The position numbers were made by a program, and so were the translations under genes. DNA of 64,000 nt from Ramlibacter montanisoli. GTDB lineage: Bacteria; Pseudomonadota; Gammaproteobacteria; Burkholderiales; Burkholderiaceae_C. The notes under the pieces were generated by a model that was given only the letters and a program-made list of their open reading frames with translations, was not told the DNA's origin and did not search any database. The stretch spans positions 2,356,001 through 2,420,000 of the forward strand of contig NZ_JABFCS010000001.1 in the NCBI RefSeq assembly GCF_013087525.1, written 5' to 3'. Below are positions 1-9,218 of the stretch, piece by piece. Position 1 is the first letter of the stretch. Each line of letters starts with the position of its first letter.

Positions 1-858
1 CGCTTCTTCGGCTGGACGGCGGAAGAGGACCAGGCCGGCTTGCGCGTGCTGCGCAAGCGCTATGGGGTCGTCAACCGCAGCCTGGTCCTGCTTTCCGCCC
101 ATGGGCTGCCCGCCCTGCCGGCCGTCCTGCGCCGCACGGCGGGCAGGATCACCTGCGCCGATGTGTACGTGCACGACTTCGACGATGCCATCGGCGACGC
201 GTCCTTGCTCGCGGGCCTGCCCTTCCACCGCGCGGCGGCCTCCGAGCGCCTGCTCAACGTGGCCACTTTCGTGATCGACCTGTCGCAGGACGAATCCGCG
301 CTGCGCTCGGCGATGAGCACGGACTATCGCCGCAAGCTGCGCAAGGCCGAAGGCTGCGGCGTCGAGGTCGAGGTCCACGAGCGGCCGGGAGAGGCGCTGC
401 TGGACGAGTTCCTGTCGGCCTACGCGGCGATGGCCTCGGAGCGCGGCCTCTCGCCGGTGCGGCGCGACGTGGTCCGCCGCATGTACGCGCAGGGCTGCGC
501 ACTGCTGCTCGCCGCGCGCCGCGGCGCGGAGGCGACCAACTTCCTGCACCTGTACACGACCCGCGACACCGGCTTCTTCATGTACGGCGTCAATCCGGCC
601 AGGGAGAACGACGGGGTGGGCCAGTTCATCCACTGGCGGGCGATGCAGGAGCTGAAGGCGCGCGGCCTGGCCTGGTACGACCTGGGCGGAGTGCCCAGCC
701 TCGATCCGGCCAACGGCATCCACCAGTTCAAGCAGAAATTCGGCGGCCAGCTGGTGCGGCTCGGTTCGGAGTGGCGGCACCTGGGCAAGGCCATGAAGCC
801 GCTCACGCTCGCTTCAGGCTGGATGCGGCGGAATCCCGTCGTCGGGAGCGCCCGATGA
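1..858 (+). CDS. FemAB-like GNAT peptidyl/aminoacyl transferase (5' partial)
   Basis: The frame is open from base 1, so the true start lies upstream of the window; 285 codons are visible. The segment STDYRRKLRKAEGCGVEVEV (about residues 105-124) followed by a GNAT-type fold ending in FGGQLVRLG matches the FemAB/lipid II:glycine glycyltransferase superfamily. Members add amino acids to peptidoglycan or act in exopolysaccharide loci, where a FemAB subfamily accompanies exosortase (XrtA/PEP-CTERM) systems. The stop overlaps the next start by ATGA (855-858), so it is co-translated with the glycosyltransferase. Fold assignment is fairly secure; the acceptor is unknown. No exosortase is visible, so the exosortase link is only inference. 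Confidence 0.75.
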   Translation, partial: RFFGWTAEEDQAGLRVLRKRYGVVNRSLVLLSAHGLPALPAVLRRTAGRITCADVYVHDFDDAIGDASLLAGLPFHRAAASERLLNVATFVIDLSQDESALRSAMSTDYRRKLRKAEGCGVEVEVHERPGEALLDEFLSAYAAMASERGLSPVRRDVVRRMYAQGCALLLAARRGAEATNFLHLYTTRDTGFFMYGVNPARENDGVGQFIHWRAMQELKARGLAWYDLGGVPSLDPANGIHQFKQKFGGQLVRLGSEWRHLGKAMKPLTLASGWMRRNPVVGSAR

Positions 859-2054
859 ACGCGGCTCCGCTGCAGGACGCAGCCCTGCCGGTGGCATCCG
901 CGGGCGCACCCAGGCCGCGCCGCGTCGCCACCGTGCTGCCCAGCCTGTATCCGACCTACGGACTGGAGCGCCTGGTGATCAGCCAGGCCGAGGAGTACCT
1001 GCAGCTGGGGCTGGAGACCGACATCGTCTGCCTGAACGAGCCGCACGACGTCAGCGGACTGCTGCCGCCCGGCTGCCGCCTGTTCAACCTCGGCGTGCCC
1101 CAGATCCGCAATGCGCTCGGCCCCCTGCGCCGCTACCTGCGGGCCGAGCGGCCCGACGCGGTGCACGCGGCCCTGTGGCCCGTGACCTGCCTCACCGCGG
1201 TGGCGCACCGCCTCGCGCGGCTTCCGGGCCGCATCGTCCTGAGCGACCACAATCCGCTGTCGCTCCAGTACGCCTCGCGCGGCAGCGCGCACCGGCTGCT
1301 GCAGCGCGTCTCCGTCGCCCTCACCTACCCGCTCGCTTCGGCCCGCATCTGCGTGTCGGGCGGCGTCGCCGACGACCTGTCGCGTCTCTCGGGTCTGCCG
1401 CGGCGGTGGTTCAGCGTGGTCCACAACCCGGTGGCGATCGGACTTCCGGAGCCGGCTGCGCAGCAGGCCGCGGAGGCTGCGTGGGGTGGCTGGCATGGCA
1501 AGCGCATCCTCACCGTGGGCCGGCTGAAGGCGCAGAAGAACCATGCCCTGCTGCTGCGCGCCTTCAAGCAGGTGCTGGCGCGGGTCGACGCCCGGCTGAT
1601 GATCCTGGGCGAGGGCGACCTGGGACCGAGCATCGCCGAGCTCGCGCGCTCCGAAGGGCTCGAGGACAAGGTCCTGATGCCCGGCCACGTCGACGATCCG
1701 ATCTCCTACTATCTTTCGTCCGACCTGTTCACCCTTTCCTCCGACTACGAAGGCTTCGGCAACGTCATCGTCGAAGCGCTGGGCTGCGGGGTGCCGGTGG
1801 TGTCGACCGACTGTCCCGGCGGGCCGGCCGAGATCCTCGAGGGCGGCCGCTATGGGCGGCTGGTGCCGGTGGGCGACGCCTCCTCGCTCGCCTCCGCCAT
1901 GGTCGCCGCGCTGCTGGAACCCCCGGACCGCCGCCTGCTGATGTCCAGGGCGGCGGATTTCGCGCCGCGCGTGGTGACCCGCAAGTACCTGGACCTCATG
2001 TTCCCGGCGGGGGAACAGTTCGCCGAATCCTCCCTGACAAGTCCCTCCAAATGA
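855..2054 (+). CDS. GT-B glycosyltransferase, family 4
   Basis: A 399-aa cytosolic GT4-type sugar transferase. The C-terminal nucleotide-sugar half shows GRLKAQKNHALLL (about residue 221) and the E-x7-E motif in EGFGNVIVEALGCGVPVV (about residue 299), followed by STDCPGGPAEIL. The chosen start ATG at 855 overlaps the previous stop; an upstream in-frame start at 771 would lie deep inside the FemAB gene. It probably adds one sugar to a lipid-linked polysaccharide precursor. Donor and acceptor cannot be read from the sequence. The stop overlaps the next gene by ATGA. Confidence 0.85.
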   Translation: MNAAPLQDAALPVASAGAPRPRRVATVLPSLYPTYGLERLVISQAEEYLQLGLETDIVCLNEPHDVSGLLPPGCRLFNLGVPQIRNALGPLRRYLRAERPDAVHAALWPVTCLTAVAHRLARLPGRIVLSDHNPLSLQYASRGSAHRLLQRVSVALTYPLASARICVSGGVADDLSRLSGLPRRWFSVVHNPVAIGLPEPAAQQAAEAAWGGWHGKRILTVGRLKAQKNHALLLRAFKQVLARVDARLMILGEGDLGPSIAELARSEGLEDKVLMPGHVDDPISYYLSSDLFTLSSDYEGFGNVIVEALGCGVPVVSTDCPGGPAEILEGGRYGRLVPVGDASSLASAMVAALLEPPDRRLLMSRAADFAPRVVTRKYLDLMFPAGEQFAESSLTSPSK

Positions 2055-2828
2055 TCGAAGTCGTCAAGACCGGTTTCTGGTTCCTCCAGCGCCCCCGTTT
2101 CTGGGCGCACGCCGCCGCACTCGGCTGCCGCAGGTTCAGGAGCAGCGGCGACACCCCCGACCACCAGGCGCACGCGACGCGCTGGGCCGCAGAACGCGCG
2201 GTGCCCGTGGACGCCGCTCTGCGGACCGTCGGCATCGGCGCCGCAGGCCCGGCGGAGTTTCCGCGGCTGCCGCAGGCGCTGAAGGACGAAGCGCACCGGC
2301 TCGCCTCGGCCGCGAGCGTCACCATGGGCGGGCCGGGCGACATCGACCTGCTCTACGCCGCGGTGATCCTCTCCGGCGCCGAGCGCGTGGTGGAAACCGG
2401 TGTCGCCTACGGCTGGTCCAGTCTCGCGGTGCTGGCGGGACTCGCCGCGAACGGCAAGGGCGCGCTCGCGAGCGTGGACATGCCCTTATCCGAAACTGAA
2501 CAACGAAGCCTGGGTGGGCGTCGCCGTGCCGCAGCGGCTGCGCGCGCGCTGGCTCCTGATCCGGGAGCCGGACCGGTGGGGACTGAAGAAGGCGCTGCGC
2601 CACTTCGGCGGACGCATCGACCTGTGCCACTACGACTCCGACAAGTCCTGCGACGGGCGCCAGTACGGCTACGACCTCATGTGGAAGGCATTGCGGCCGG
2701 GCGGGGTCTTCATCTCCGACGACATCCAGGACAACCTCGCGTTCCGGGACCTCATCGAAGCCGTGGGTGCGCCCTTCGCGGTGACCGAGTACCAGGGCAA
2801 GTACGTGGGGATCGTGCGCAAGCCATGA
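2051..2828 (+). CDS. Class I SAM-dependent methyltransferase (one apparent frameshift)
   Basis: The N-terminal part reads through a SAM-binding motif, VVETGVAYGWSSLAVL (about residue 113), to ALASVDMP. The frame then breaks, and the homologous continuation PYPKLNNEAWVGVAVP runs to RPGGVFISDDIQDN and EYQGKYVGIVRKP in another frame. Removing one T of the TT at 2486-2487 joins the halves into about 258 aa, a normal length for a Methyltransf_24-type protein. The acidic DLCHYDSDKSCDGR and DDIQDN segments fit metal-assisted O-methyltransfer. ATGA overlaps on both sides place it in the polysaccharide operon, where it may methylate a sugar. The break is probably a sequencing error; a true pseudogene cannot be excluded. 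Confidence 0.75.
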
Positions 2829-4016
2829 GGTCCATCCTGTACATCACGTACGATGGATTGCTCGAACCGCTCGGGCAGAGCCAGGTGCTGGCCTATCTCG
2901 TCCAGCTCGCGGCCGACCACCGCGTGCATATCCTGTCATTCGAGAAGCAGGCGGACCGCAGGAACGGCCCCGCGATGGCGGCCATGCGCACGCGCCTGCA
3001 GGGGCTGGGCATCGGCTGGACGCCCCTGCCCTACCACAAGACACCCTCGGCGCCCGCCACCGCATTCGACGTGGCGGTGGGGGCGGTCACGGCGTTCTGG
3101 CTGGTGCTGCGGCTGCGCGCGCGCATCGTGCACGTGCGCTCCTACGTACCGGCGCTGATGGCGCTGCCGGTGCGGCGGCTGACGTCCTCCAAGCTGCTGT
3201 TCGACATGCGCGGCTTCTGGGCCGACGAGCGCGTCGATGGCGCCTTGTGGCCCAGGGGCGGAACCCTCTACCGCGTCGCCAAGTCGCTCGAGACCCGCTT
3301 CCTGCGCGCGGCCGACCACATCGTCACGCTCACGGCCGCGTCCGCCAGCGAACTGCGCCGGTTCGACGTGCTGCGCAGCCGGCCCAAGCCGATCACGGTC
3401 ATCCCGACCTGCGCCGACCTGGTGAAGTTCCATCCTTCGGGGCGCCGCGAGCCGCGGCCCTTCCTGTTCGGATACGTCGGCTCGGTCGGCACCTGGTACC
3501 TGTTCGAGGAGACGCTCGCCTTCTTCCGGCAGCTGCTGGTGCGCCGGCCGGACGCGCGCTTCCTCGTCGTGAACCGCAAGGAACACGACCTGATCCGGCG
3601 GCTCGCCGCCGCGCAGGGCATTCCTGCAGACCGCATGGAACTGGTCTCCGCGGCGCACGACGAGGTGCCCGCGCTGATCCAGCGCATGCACCTGGGTGCG
3701 GCGCTGATCAAGCCTTCGTACTCCAAGATCGCCAGTGCGCCCACGAAAATGGCGGAGTATCTCGGTTGCGGCGTGCCGTGCCTGGGGAACAGCGGCGTGG
3801 GCGACGTCGCGGAGGTGCTGAAGGGCAGGCGCGTGGGCGTGGTCCTGCAGGACCTGCAGGCAGGCAGCATCGCCGCCGCCGTGGACGAGGCCTTGCGGCT
3901 GGTCGAGGACCCCGCCTTGCCGGCCCGTTGCGAAGCCACGGCGCGGGAGCTTTTTCGCTCGAGCACGGCGTGGCCGCTTACCATTGATCTACCAGTCGCT
4001 CGTGCCGCAGGCATAG
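2825..4016 (+). CDS. GT-B glycosyltransferase, family 4-like (3' end with two apparent deletions)
   Basis: Begins MRSILYITYDGLLEPLGQSQ, typical of a group of exopolysaccharide GT-B enzymes. FGYVGSVGTWY (about residue 215) and KMAEYLGCGVPCLGNSG (about 310) form the C-terminal donor site. Read literally, the frame runs into the next gene to 4267. Adding one T to the T5 run at 3951-3955 and one base near 3985 gives a natural ending, ELFSLEHGVAAYHSIYQS...PQA, stopping at TAG 4014-4016, 19 bases before the next ATG (about 397 aa). With only the first correction it would stop at 3987. The start overlaps the previous stop (ATGA). Confidence 0.75.
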
Positions 4017-4035
4017 GCAGGAACAGGAAGCACAG

Positions 4036-4881
4036 ATGCAGACAGGGGCACCGCGCAACATCGACCCGCAGACCGTGGCGTCCTTCGGAAGCGAGTGGGC
4101 GCGATTCGACCAGTCGGAGCTGTCGGCAGACGAGCTCGGCCGGCTGTTCGACACCTACTTCGACGTGTTCCCCTGGGACCGCCTGCCCCCGGCCGCCGTC
4201 GGCTTCGACATGGGCTGCGGCTCGGGTCGGTGGGCCAGGCTGGTGGCGCCCCGGGTGGGCCAGATGAACTGCATCGACCCATCCGCGGAAGCACTGGCGG
4301 TGGCAGCGCGCACGCTGGCCGGCTTCGACAACGTGAACCTGGTCCATGCCTCGGTCGACACCGTCCCGATGGCCCCCGCCAGCCAGGATTTCGGCTACTC
4401 GCTGGGCGTGCTGCACCACATTCCCGACACCGCGGCAGCCCTAGCGGCCTGCACGCGCCTGCTCAAGCCGGGCGCGCCTTTCCTGCTGTACCTGTATTAC
4501 CGCTTCGATAACCGGCCGTGGTGGTTCCGCCTGCTGTGGCGCGCCTCGGACTGGCTCCGGTCCGGGATCAGCCGGCTGCCAGACGCCCTGAAGGCGGCAA
4601 CCACCGACCTGCTGGCGGCCATGCTGTACTGGCCGCTGGCCCGCCTGGCGCGCCTGGTGGAGCGGGCGGGAATGAACCCGGCTGCGCTGCCCCTGTCCTT
4701 CTACCGCAACGCGTCCTTCTACACCATGCGAACCGACAGCCGTGACCGCTTCGGCACGCCGCTGGAACAGCGCTTCACGCGCCGCGAAATCCTGGAGATG
4801 ATGCAGGCCGCCGGGCTGGAACAGGTCCGCTTCTCCGACAAAGAGCCATTCTGGGTGGCCGTGGGGGTCAAGGCAGCATGA
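4036..4881 (+). CDS. Class I SAM-dependent methyltransferase
   Basis: A 281-aa protein with SAM motif I VGFDMGCGSGRWARLV (residues about 54-69), an acidic ribose-binding turn (CIDPSAEAL), and the post-motif LGVLHHIPDTAAAL typical of Methyltransf_11 proteins. A Trp-rich stretch (RPWWFRLLWRASDWL) follows and may form a membrane-associated insertion. The sequence GGAAGCACAG precedes the ATG at 4036. It lies between two glycosyltransferases and overlaps the next start by ATGA, so it likely methylates a sugar or lipid carrier intermediate of the polysaccharide. The substrate is unknown. Confidence 0.8.
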   Translation: MQTGAPRNIDPQTVASFGSEWARFDQSELSADELGRLFDTYFDVFPWDRLPPAAVGFDMGCGSGRWARLVAPRVGQMNCIDPSAEALAVAARTLAGFDNVNLVHASVDTVPMAPASQDFGYSLGVLHHIPDTAAALAACTRLLKPGAPFLLYLYYRFDNRPWWFRLLWRASDWLRSGISRLPDALKAATTDLLAAMLYWPLARLARLVERAGMNPAALPLSFYRNASFYTMRTDSRDRFGTPLEQRFTRREILEMMQAAGLEQVRFSDKEPFWVAVGVKAA

Positions 4882-5981
4882 GATCCGCCCGCCGCAGGAT
4901 GCTGGTGCTCTGCCCCTTCCCGGTGGGCGTCGCGGCCGGCCAGCGCCTCAAGTACGAACAGTATCTCGACGACTGGCGCGCGATGGGCTGGGACATCGAC
5001 GTTTCGTCCTTCATGGACCTGCCGATGTGGCAGGTCGCCTACGAACCGGGCCGGCTGGCCAGCAAGGCTTTCGGCGTGCTGCGCGGCCATCTCAGGCGGC
5101 TGCGCGACCTCACCCGTGTCGGCCGCTACGACCTCGTGTACGTGTTCATGTGGGTGACGCCCTTCGGGTCGTCGGTGATGGAGCGCATCGTGCGCAGGCT
5201 GGCGCCCCGGCTGGTGTTCGACGTCGAGGACAACGTGGTGGTCGGGCAGCGCCTGCCCAGGGGATACAACCCCAACGCCATCGTTGCGCGCCTGAAGGGT
5301 CCCGGCAAGGCGACCTTCCTGATCCGCCATGCCGACCACGTGATCGCGTCATCCCCCTTCCTGCGCGACTTCTGCCTGCAGCAGCACGGCGCCCGCGCGA
5401 GCACGTACATTTCATCGTCCGTGGACACGCACAGGTTCGTACCGCGGCCGCACCCGGGCACCGGCCGCAAGGTGGTCGTGGGCTGGACCGGCACCTTCTC
5501 CTCGCGCGTGTACCTCGACCTGCTGCGGGAAGTGTTCCAGCGGCTCGCCCGCCGCGTCGACTACCGGCTGCGGGTGATCGGCAATTTCGACTACGAATTG
5601 CCCGGCGTCGACCTGGAGGTGGTCCGCTGGACGAAAGAAGGGGAAGTCGAGGACCTGCAGGCGCTCGACATCGGGGTATACCCGCTTCCGCGGGACGAGT
5701 GGGTAATGGGAAAGAGTGGATTGAAGGCGATCCAGTACATGGCGTTCGGCCTGCCGACCGTGGCGAGCGATGCGGGGATCACGCCCATGATCATCCAGCA
5801 CGGCGTGAACGGGCTGCTGGTGCGTACGCCGGACGAATGGGTGGATGCCCTGGAACGCCTGATCGGCGATGCAGAACTGCGGCGCAGGCTGGGCGCCGCG
5901 GCGCGGCAGGACGCCGTGGCCAAGTATTCGACGACCGCGATCAGTACGCAGTACCGCGGCGTCCTCGAGAAAGTGTCCTAG
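4878..5981 (+). CDS. GT-B glycosyltransferase, family 4
   Basis: A 367-aa protein. The N-terminus has LVLCPFPVGVAAGQRLKYEQ, the usual start of a group of GT4 enzymes from capsule clusters. The donor domain shows VVVGWTGTFSSRVYL (about residue 200) and SGLKAIQYMAFGLPTVASD (about residue 280). It is a cytosolic sugar transferase that probably extends the undecaprenyl-linked repeat unit. The start is fixed by the ATGA overlap with the methyltransferase. The next gene follows after 10 bases. Donor and linkage are unknown. Confidence 0.83.
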   Translation: MRSARRRMLVLCPFPVGVAAGQRLKYEQYLDDWRAMGWDIDVSSFMDLPMWQVAYEPGRLASKAFGVLRGHLRRLRDLTRVGRYDLVYVFMWVTPFGSSVMERIVRRLAPRLVFDVEDNVVVGQRLPRGYNPNAIVARLKGPGKATFLIRHADHVIASSPFLRDFCLQQHGARASTYISSSVDTHRFVPRPHPGTGRKVVVGWTGTFSSRVYLDLLREVFQRLARRVDYRLRVIGNFDYELPGVDLEVVRWTKEGEVEDLQALDIGVYPLPRDEWVMGKSGLKAIQYMAFGLPTVASDAGITPMIIQHGVNGLLVRTPDEWVDALERLIGDAELRRRLGAAARQDAVAKYSTTAISTQYRGVLEKVS

Positions 5982-5991
5982 GGGCTCGAAC

Positions 5992-6897
5992 ATGCAAGAC
6001 AAACGAATCTACATGGCTGGCAGCGGTGGCATGCTGGGAGAGGCATTCCAGAAGCTGTTCGCTCCGCACAACACGCTGCGCTGCACCGACAAGGATGTCA
6101 ATGCCGACTGGCTCTCGTTCCTCGACTTCAGGGACGGCGCGGCCTATCGCCGCGACGTGGAGGAGTTCCGGCCCGACTACCTGTTCCACCTCGGCGCGCA
6201 CACCAGTCTCGAGTACTGCGAGGAAAACCCGGACGACGCCTACGCGACCAACACGCTGCCGGTGGAGGACGCCGTGCACGTCGCGAACAAGCTCGACATC
6301 CCGCTGCTCTACATCTCCACCGCCGGCATCTTCGACGGCCGGCAGGACACGTATGACGACTGGGACACCCCCAATCCGCTGGGCCACTACGCGCGCTCCA
6401 AGTACATGGGCGAGCGCTTCGTGGCCGAGAACTGCCGCCGCTACCTGGTCTGCCGCGCCGGCTGGATGATGGGCGCGGGGCCGGCGAAGGACAAGAAGTT
6501 CATCCAGAAGCTGATGCTGCAGATCCGCGACGGCGCGCGGGAACTGCACGTGGTGGACGACAAGCTGGGCACGCCGACCTACACCCACGACTTCGCCGCC
6601 AACGTCAAGGTGCTGCTGGAGCGCGAACTCTGGGGCGTGTACAACATGGTGTGCGGCGGCGTGACAGGCCGGCTGGAGGTCGCGCAGGAACTGGTGGGCA
6701 TGCTCGGCCGCCGGGACAGCATCCGCGTCACGCCGGTGAACTCGGCCTTCTTCTCGAAGGAATACTTTGCCGCGCGCCCACCCTCGGAACGCCTGATCAC
6801 GAAGAAGCTGGACCTGCGGGGAGCGAACGTGATGCGCGACTGGCGCACCTGCCTGCGCGAATACCTGCGCGACTACTACGTCGGCTACCTGGACTAG
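5992..6897 (+). CDS. NAD(P)-dependent sugar nucleotide reductase, RmlD/SDR-like
   Basis: A 301-aa extended SDR. The nucleotide-binding glycine motif is AGSGGMLGEAF (residues about 9-19). FHLGAHTSLEYCEENP and TAGIFDGRQD match the RmlD (dTDP-4-dehydrorhamnose reductase)-like family. The YxxxK catalytic pair is in HYARSKYMGE (about residue 133). It may make a deoxysugar nucleotide, but rmlA, rmlB and rmlC are not in the window, so another ketosugar is equally possible. ATG at 5992 is preferred over an upstream in-frame start that lies inside the previous gene. Confidence 0.75.
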   Translation: MQDKRIYMAGSGGMLGEAFQKLFAPHNTLRCTDKDVNADWLSFLDFRDGAAYRRDVEEFRPDYLFHLGAHTSLEYCEENPDDAYATNTLPVEDAVHVANKLDIPLLYISTAGIFDGRQDTYDDWDTPNPLGHYARSKYMGERFVAENCRRYLVCRAGWMMGAGPAKDKKFIQKLMLQIRDGARELHVVDDKLGTPTYTHDFAANVKVLLERELWGVYNMVCGGVTGRLEVAQELVGMLGRRDSIRVTPVNSAFFSKEYFAARPPSERLITKKLDLRGANVMRDWRTCLREYLRDYYVGYLD

Positions 6898-6909
6898 AGA
6901 AAGGCCGCG

Positions 6910-7965
6910 ATGTTCATCTACTGGGCCATGGTCCTGTTCCCGGCGCTGCTGTCGCTGGCGCATCCTGCGCGGCGCACGGTGCTGGCGCAGATCGCCATGT
7001 CCGTGCTGTTCGTGGCGCTGTTCCTCATCCTGTCGCTGCGGGAAACGGGCGGCGACTACCCCATGTACCTGAAGCTGTACGAGCTGCTGGTCGGGGCATC
7101 GCTGGGCGAGGCGATGGAGGTGGTGGAGCCGGGCTACGGCCTGCTCAACTGGCTGTCGTCGCAGCTGGACCTGGGCATCTATGGCGTCAACGGCGCCTGC
7201 GCACTGATCGTCCTGTACTGCCTGTTCAGCGCCGCCGCCCGGGAACGCGATCCGCTCTTGCTCCTCACGCTGGCCATCCCTTATTTCGTCATCGTCATCG
7301 CCATGGGGTACACGCGGCAGGGCGTGGCGGTGTCGCTGGTCTGGCTGGGAATGATCCAGATGCGGGAGGCGCGGCTGGGCCGGGCAGCCATCGCGATCGC
7401 ACTCGGCGCGACCTTCCACTTTTCGGCCTTCGCCGCCATGGCCTTTCCGATCATCGCGGTGACGCGGGAACAGAAGGGCGTGGCCTGGTTCGCCTCCCGC
7501 GCGCTGCTCGCGGCGGTGCTGGCCTTCGCGGCGCGCTACCTTTTCGACGACACGCTCGAGGGCTATGCCAGCAACTACCTCGAATCGGACCGGTACGAAT
7601 CCGGCGGGGCCTTCCTCCGGGCCTGCGTCACCGGCCTGGCCGCCGCCGTGTTCTTCCTGAAGACGCGCCGGTTCAAGGCCGTCTATGACGATTACGGCAT
7701 CTGGCTGCCCTTCGCCGTGCTTGCACTGGCCTTCGTGCCCCTGTCGATCTACGCGAGCACGCCCGCGGACCGCGCCGGACTCTACCTGTTCCCGTTCCAG
7801 CTGGTGGGATTCGCCAGGATGCCCAGCTTGCTCTGGGATGGCAGGTACTACACCGTGATGCGCGCAGCCATCGTGGTGAGCTACCTGGGCTACTTCTTCG
7901 TGTGGCTGCACCTCGGTACCTACTCGGCGGAATTGTGGGTGCCGTACAAGTGGCTGTTCTCGTGA
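6910..7965 (+). CDS. EpsG-type polysaccharide polymerase (Wzy-like membrane protein)
   Basis: A 351-aa very hydrophobic protein with about 9-10 membrane segments (for example MFIYWAMVLFPALLSL and MSVLFVALFLILSL). The loop LRETGGDYPMYLKLYE and AMGYTRQGVAVSLVWLGM are hallmarks of the EpsG family, in which a D-Y motif and a conserved RQ occur. Such proteins sit in the inner membrane and are thought to polymerise repeat units in Wzx/Wzy-dependent pathways. It is preceded by AGAGAAAGGC close to the ATG. No flippase (Wzx) is in the window. Confidence 0.8.
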   Translation: MFIYWAMVLFPALLSLAHPARRTVLAQIAMSVLFVALFLILSLRETGGDYPMYLKLYELLVGASLGEAMEVVEPGYGLLNWLSSQLDLGIYGVNGACALIVLYCLFSAAARERDPLLLLTLAIPYFVIVIAMGYTRQGVAVSLVWLGMIQMREARLGRAAIAIALGATFHFSAFAAMAFPIIAVTREQKGVAWFASRALLAAVLAFAARYLFDDTLEGYASNYLESDRYESGGAFLRACVTGLAAAVFFLKTRRFKAVYDDYGIWLPFAVLALAFVPLSIYASTPADRAGLYLFPFQLVGFARMPSLLWDGRYYTVMRAAIVVSYLGYFFVWLHLGTYSAELWVPYKWLFS

Positions 7966-7975
7966 GGCGCGTCCC

Positions 7976-9211
7976 TTGAAGTCAGCGCTGGAACACAACC
8001 TGGGCACCCTGGCGGGCGACCTGCGTTCGCCCACGCTGGTGTCCTTCCTGGACCTGGCGAGGTGGTTCGCCGCCTCGCTGGTGTTCGTGGCACACCTGCG
8101 CAATCCGCTGTTCCTGGGCTACGGGCAGGTACCCGCCACAGACCGCACCCTCGGCGTGCAAGTCTGGTACTTCCTCACCGGATGGCATGCCGAAGCGGTG
8201 ACCGTCTTCTTCGTCCTGAGCGGGCTGCTGGTCGGCGGTGCCGGCCTCGCCCGCGTGCAGGCCGGGAAATTCGATCCAACGGGCTATGCGCTCGACCGGC
8301 TCACCCGGCTTTACCTGCCTTTCCTGCCCGCCCTGCTGCTGGGCTATGCCATGGACGTGGTGGGCAGCTCGCTGCTGCACCAGGTCGGCTTCTGGGACCA
8401 CTCGCACCCCATGATCGCGCAGAAGGTCACCGCCCCACCCTTCGCAAGCGGCCTGTCGCCCGAGACGCTCTTCGGAAACATCCTGATGGTGCAGCACTAC
8501 CTGGTCGCGCCGGCGGGCAGCAACCAGCCCTTGTGGACCATTTCGGGCGAGTTCTGGTTCTACGCCGTCTTCCTGCTGGCCGTCTCCGCCGCCACGCTGG
8601 CGCGCACTGCCGGGGCGCGCCTGTTCGCGGCGCTGCTGCTGGTGGTCGCAGTCGGCCTGCTCGGTGCGAAGTTCCTGGTGCTGCTGGGACTGTGGTGCAC
8701 GGGGGTGGCCGTCGCACTGGTGCCCGCGCGAAGGGCGGGGCCACCGGCCATCGCCGCGGCCACCTTGCTGCTCGTCCTGGTCGCCGCGCGCCTGGCGCAG
8801 GCGCAGCTGGATGCGTTCCCGTTGCTGCGCGAGGCCAAGAACTACCTGGTGGCCATTTCTTTCGCGTGGCTGCTGGTGGCCCTGCGCGGACGCACCTACG
8901 GCTGGCTGGAACGGGCTGCCGGACTCAATGCGTTCCTGGCCAGCTTCTCCTTCAGCCTGTACCTCCTGCACTTCCCGCTGATGCTGTTCATCCTGGCCTT
9001 GCTGCACGCCACCGGCGCCTTGCCCGGCATCGCCAGCGGCTTCAACCCGACGGATCCCGTCGGCATCGCCGTCTACCTCCTGACGATCGTGCTCGTGTAC
9101 CTGTTCTCCTGGTTGTTCTCGCTGGCGACCGAACGCAACACCGATGCCGTCCGCAGGCTGCTGAAGAAGCGCATCTCGGTGCTCGCGGCGCGTCCATCCG
9201 CCCACTACTGA
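7976..9211 (+). CDS. Acyltransferase family 3 (OafA/YrhL-like) membrane protein
   Basis: A 411-aa integral membrane O-acyltransferase. It has about ten hydrophobic segments with the family features VTVFFVLSGLLVGG (about residue 79), LDRLTRLYLPF, and TISGEFWFYAVFLL (about residue 189). The likely start is TTG at 7976, just after the previous stop, because no in-frame ATG occurs before the first conserved segment. It probably acetylates, or otherwise acylates, the polysaccharide or lipid-linked unit in the periplasm. The catalytic His of the family usually lies near the N-terminus, here probably in VFVAHLRNP. Confidence 0.8.
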   Translation: MKSALEHNLGTLAGDLRSPTLVSFLDLARWFAASLVFVAHLRNPLFLGYGQVPATDRTLGVQVWYFLTGWHAEAVTVFFVLSGLLVGGAGLARVQAGKFDPTGYALDRLTRLYLPFLPALLLGYAMDVVGSSLLHQVGFWDHSHPMIAQKVTAPPFASGLSPETLFGNILMVQHYLVAPAGSNQPLWTISGEFWFYAVFLLAVSAATLARTAGARLFAALLLVVAVGLLGAKFLVLLGLWCTGVAVALVPARRAGPPAIAAATLLLVLVAARLAQAQLDAFPLLREAKNYLVAISFAWLLVALRGRTYGWLERAAGLNAFLASFSFSLYLLHFPLMLFILALLHATGALPGIASGFNPTDPVGIAVYLLTIVLVYLFSWLFSLATERNTDAVRRLLKKRISVLAARPSAHY

Positions 9212-9218
9212 ACCCGAC

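Noticed and set aside
1175..4267. A single 1030-codon open frame across a methyltransferase, a glycosyltransferase and the next gene
   Set aside because: It joins unrelated products and contains out-of-frame stretches; it arises from overlapping starts and apparent one-base errors.
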